NCBI RefSeq assembly: GCF_001513745.1 | Contig: NZ_CP013382.1 | Coordinates: 1,984,001-2,048,000 of the forward strand | Length of the DNA: 64,000 nt | From: Burkholderia humptydooensis | Lineage (GTDB): Bacteria; Pseudomonadota; Gammaproteobacteria; Burkholderiales; Burkholderiaceae | Direction of reading: 5' to 3' | Shown here: positions 62,545 to 64,000 of the stretch, piece after piece | Numbering within the stretch: position 1 is the stretch's first letter | How the letters are laid out: every line of letters starts with the position of its first letter | Made by a program: the position numbers and the translations under genes | The notes under the pieces: generated by a model | Databases searched by the model: none | Told to the model about the DNA's origin: nothing | The model's input: the letters and a program-made list of their open reading frames with translations, nothing else

Positions 62545-64000
62545 TCAACTCTTCACTTGCATGCCGACCTTCTTCAGGTCGATGCCGGTATCCGAATAGC
62601 TGACGCCGGTGTACGAGAAGCTGAAGCCTGTCGTCGACACGCTGCTGCCCGTCGTCGATACGCTCGATCCTGTCGTGCTGACCGAGCTGCCCGTCGTCGA
62701 CACGCTCGACCCGGTGACGCTCGTCGAGCTGCCCGTCGTCGACATCGACGTGCCCGTGATGCTCGTCGAGCTGCCGGTGTTCGACATCGACGTGCCGGTG
62801 ATGCTCGTCGAGGTGCCCGTCACCGACGTGCTCGTACCCGTCATGCTGTTCGACGTGCCCGTGTACGACAGCGACACGCCGGTGATGCTCTGCGACTGGC
62901 CGGTCGTCGACATGCTGACGTCGGTCCACGACGACGAGATGCCCGTCATGCTGTTCGACACGCCCGTCACCGAATTGCTGGAACCGGTGATGCTCGTGCT
63001 CACGCCGGTAAGCGAAGTCGATACGCCCTTGAAGCTCGTGTCGACGCCGGTGAACGAAGTCGATACGCCCTTGAAGCTCGTGTCGACGCCGGTGAACGAC
63101 GTCGACACGCCGGTGAAGCTCGTGCTCACGCCGGTAAACGACGTGCTCAGGCCGGTGAAGCTCGCCGATACGCCGGTGAAGCTCACCGACAGCCCCGTGT
63201 ACGACACCGAGATTCCGGTGAAGCTGACCGAGATCCCGACGACCGACGTCGACGTCCCCTTCACCGACAGGTTCAGGTCCTGCGCGATCGACGTCGAGCT
63301 GTTGCGCTCGACCGTCTGCTGCATGTCGCGCTCCGCATGGATCATCACGCGCTCCGCGCCGCGCTGGTCGTCGAACGTGATCTGGCTTGCGTTCTGGAAG
63401 CCGCCCGCGCGCTTGATCGAGCGCGACACGAGGCCCGTGTAGCGGATGTCCTTCGGCAAGTCGTATGGCGTCGGGTTTTCGCCGTTGTAGACGATGCCCG
63501 TCACGAGCGGCCGGTCGAGATCGCCGTCGACATACGTGACGAGCACTTCCTGCCCGACCCGCGGCATCGCGATCACGCCCCAGCCCTTGCCCGCCCATGC
63601 CTGCGACACGCGAATCCAGCACGACGCATCGGCCTCGGTCGTCTTGTAGCGGTCCCAATGGAAGTGCACGCGGATGCGCCCGAGCTTGTCGGTATGCACC
63701 TCCGACATCTCCGGCCCCACCACCGTCGCGCTCTGGATGCCCGGCACTTCGGGGCGCGGCGTCGTCAACAGCGGCCGATACGGCTGATCGTCGGCGAGCG
63801 CGCGGAACTTGACCGCGACGTTGCGCCCCTGCGACGTACTATCCGGTCCGTCCTGAATGAATGTCAGCTCGCTGTTCGTCACGTAGTACCGCCGATTGCG
63901 GCCCAGCGCCGGATGCCCGATCAGCGTGAACGCCCGGCCCGTCGCCAGCGCGCGCGCGTTCGCCTCGCCCACCAGCGTGTGCGATTCCGCCTGAAGCGCT
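62545..64000 (-). CDS. vgrG: T6SS spike protein VgrG, copy 2 (cut by the window edge)
   Basis: The visible 485 residues cover the end of the gp27-like part, the OB-fold (RIRVHFHWDRYKTTEADASC) and the heptad tail, closing with GIDLKKVGMQVKS. The N-terminal part lies beyond 64000. The protein is almost identical to copy 1 from about residue 290 of that copy; differences gather at TTPRPEVPGIQ versus VTRRPRVSGLQ and inside the heptads. It is the most upstream gene of the T6SS run that can be seen. Confidence 0.92.
   Translation of the reverse strand, partial: ALQAESHTLVGEANARALATGRAFTLIGHPALGRNRRYYVTNSELTFIQDGPDSTSQGRNVAVKFRALADDQPYRPLLTTPRPEVPGIQSATVVGPEMSEVHTDKLGRIRVHFHWDRYKTTEADASCWIRVSQAWAGKGWGVIAMPRVGQEVLVTYVDGDLDRPLVTGIVYNGENPTPYDLPKDIRYTGLVSRSIKRAGGFQNASQITFDDQRGAERVMIHAERDMQQTVERNSSTSIAQDLNLSVKGTSTSVVGISVSFTGISVSYTGLSVSFTGVSASFTGLSTSFTGVSTSFTGVSTSFTGVDTSFKGVSTSFTGVDTSFKGVSTSLTGVSTSITGSSNSVTGVSNSMTGISSSWTDVSMSTTGQSQSITGVSLSYTGTSNSMTGTSTSVTGTSTSITGTSMSNTGSSTSITGTSMSTTGSSTSVTGSSVSTTGSSVSTTGSSVSTTGSSVSTTGFSFSYTGVSYSDTGIDLKKVGMQVKS
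62608..63258 (-). repeat. 31 heptapeptide repeats in VgrG copy 2
   Basis: The tail has the same number of units as copy 1, again G-x-S-x-S-x-T, including GVDTSFK twice and four successive GSSVSTT units near the end. Equal length despite local substitutions suggests that selection or gene conversion keeps the needle length. Confidence 0.88.

Noticed and set aside
1..64000. CRISPR arrays, tRNA or rRNA genes, insertion sequences, phage genes
   Set aside because: No regularly spaced direct repeats, tRNA-like cloverleafs, transposase or integrase reading frames were seen. The only tandem repeats found are the coding heptads of the vgrG genes.

Overview
This is a GC-rich window (AT-rich only in a few intergenic patches) with the gene content of a Burkholderia of the pseudomallei/thailandensis group, probably the second chromosome. 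The grounds are a DUF4148 protein (a Burkholderiales family), a rhlA-rhlB-MFS-rhlC-NodT-HlyD rhamnolipid locus, GATase1/AraC regulators of carnitine and glycine betaine use, and a type VI secretion (T6SS) locus. Species was not determined; no alignment could be run.

Layout. 1-3.1 kb: an SDR oxidoreductase, a small DUF4148 secreted protein, a 620-bp gap with strong hairpins, and an HSL-type alpha/beta hydrolase. 3.2-7.9 kb: carnitine catabolism, with cdhB, cdhA, cdhC and caiX on the minus strand and the regulator cdhR divergent. 8.4-14.0 kb: an envelope/secreted block holding an M4/M36-like metalloprotease, an M28 aminopeptidase, a FadL-type outer-membrane protein and a general porin. 14.3-15.3 kb: remnants of choline sulfatase (betC) and the choline-binding protein (choX), fused by deletions. 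15.5-18.1 kb: purU and an APC permease. 18.3-30.7 kb: a minus-strand run that encodes oxidative demethylation of glycine betaine to sarcosine plus C1 handling (glyA, M19 peptidase, V4R/DUF5943-like protein, dgcA, dgcB, etfA, etfB, gbcA, gbcB, substrate-binding protein), with the regulator gbdR divergent at 31.1 kb and formaldehyde dehydrogenase fdhA at 32-33 kb. 33.6-38.2 kb: a LacI-type repressor facing levansucrase and a secreted GH32 fructosidase, with two palindromic operators between them. 38.4-46.6 kb: the rhamnolipid operon. 47.1-64 kb: part of a T6SS locus. It holds three small genes, tssM, tssL, tssK, tssJ, a PAAR-like/DUF3540/pentapeptide/DUF2169 cassette and two tandem vgrG genes with long Gly-Ser-Thr heptad tails. 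The second vgrG runs off the right edge, and the sheath, Hcp, ATPase and baseplate genes must lie outside.

How it fits together: carnitine is oxidised to glycine betaine (CdhA, CdhC, CdhB). GbcAB and DgcAB with EtfAB demethylate betaine to sarcosine, and the released C1 units are handled by FdhA, GlyA and PurU. CdhR and GbdR are the likely regulators. The dead betC/choX genes suggest that choline-O-sulfate entry has been lost at this site. No CRISPR array, tRNA, rRNA, insertion sequence or prophage was seen. The parts least explained by known families are the small genes beside tssM and the effector carried by the VgrG/DUF2169 cassette.
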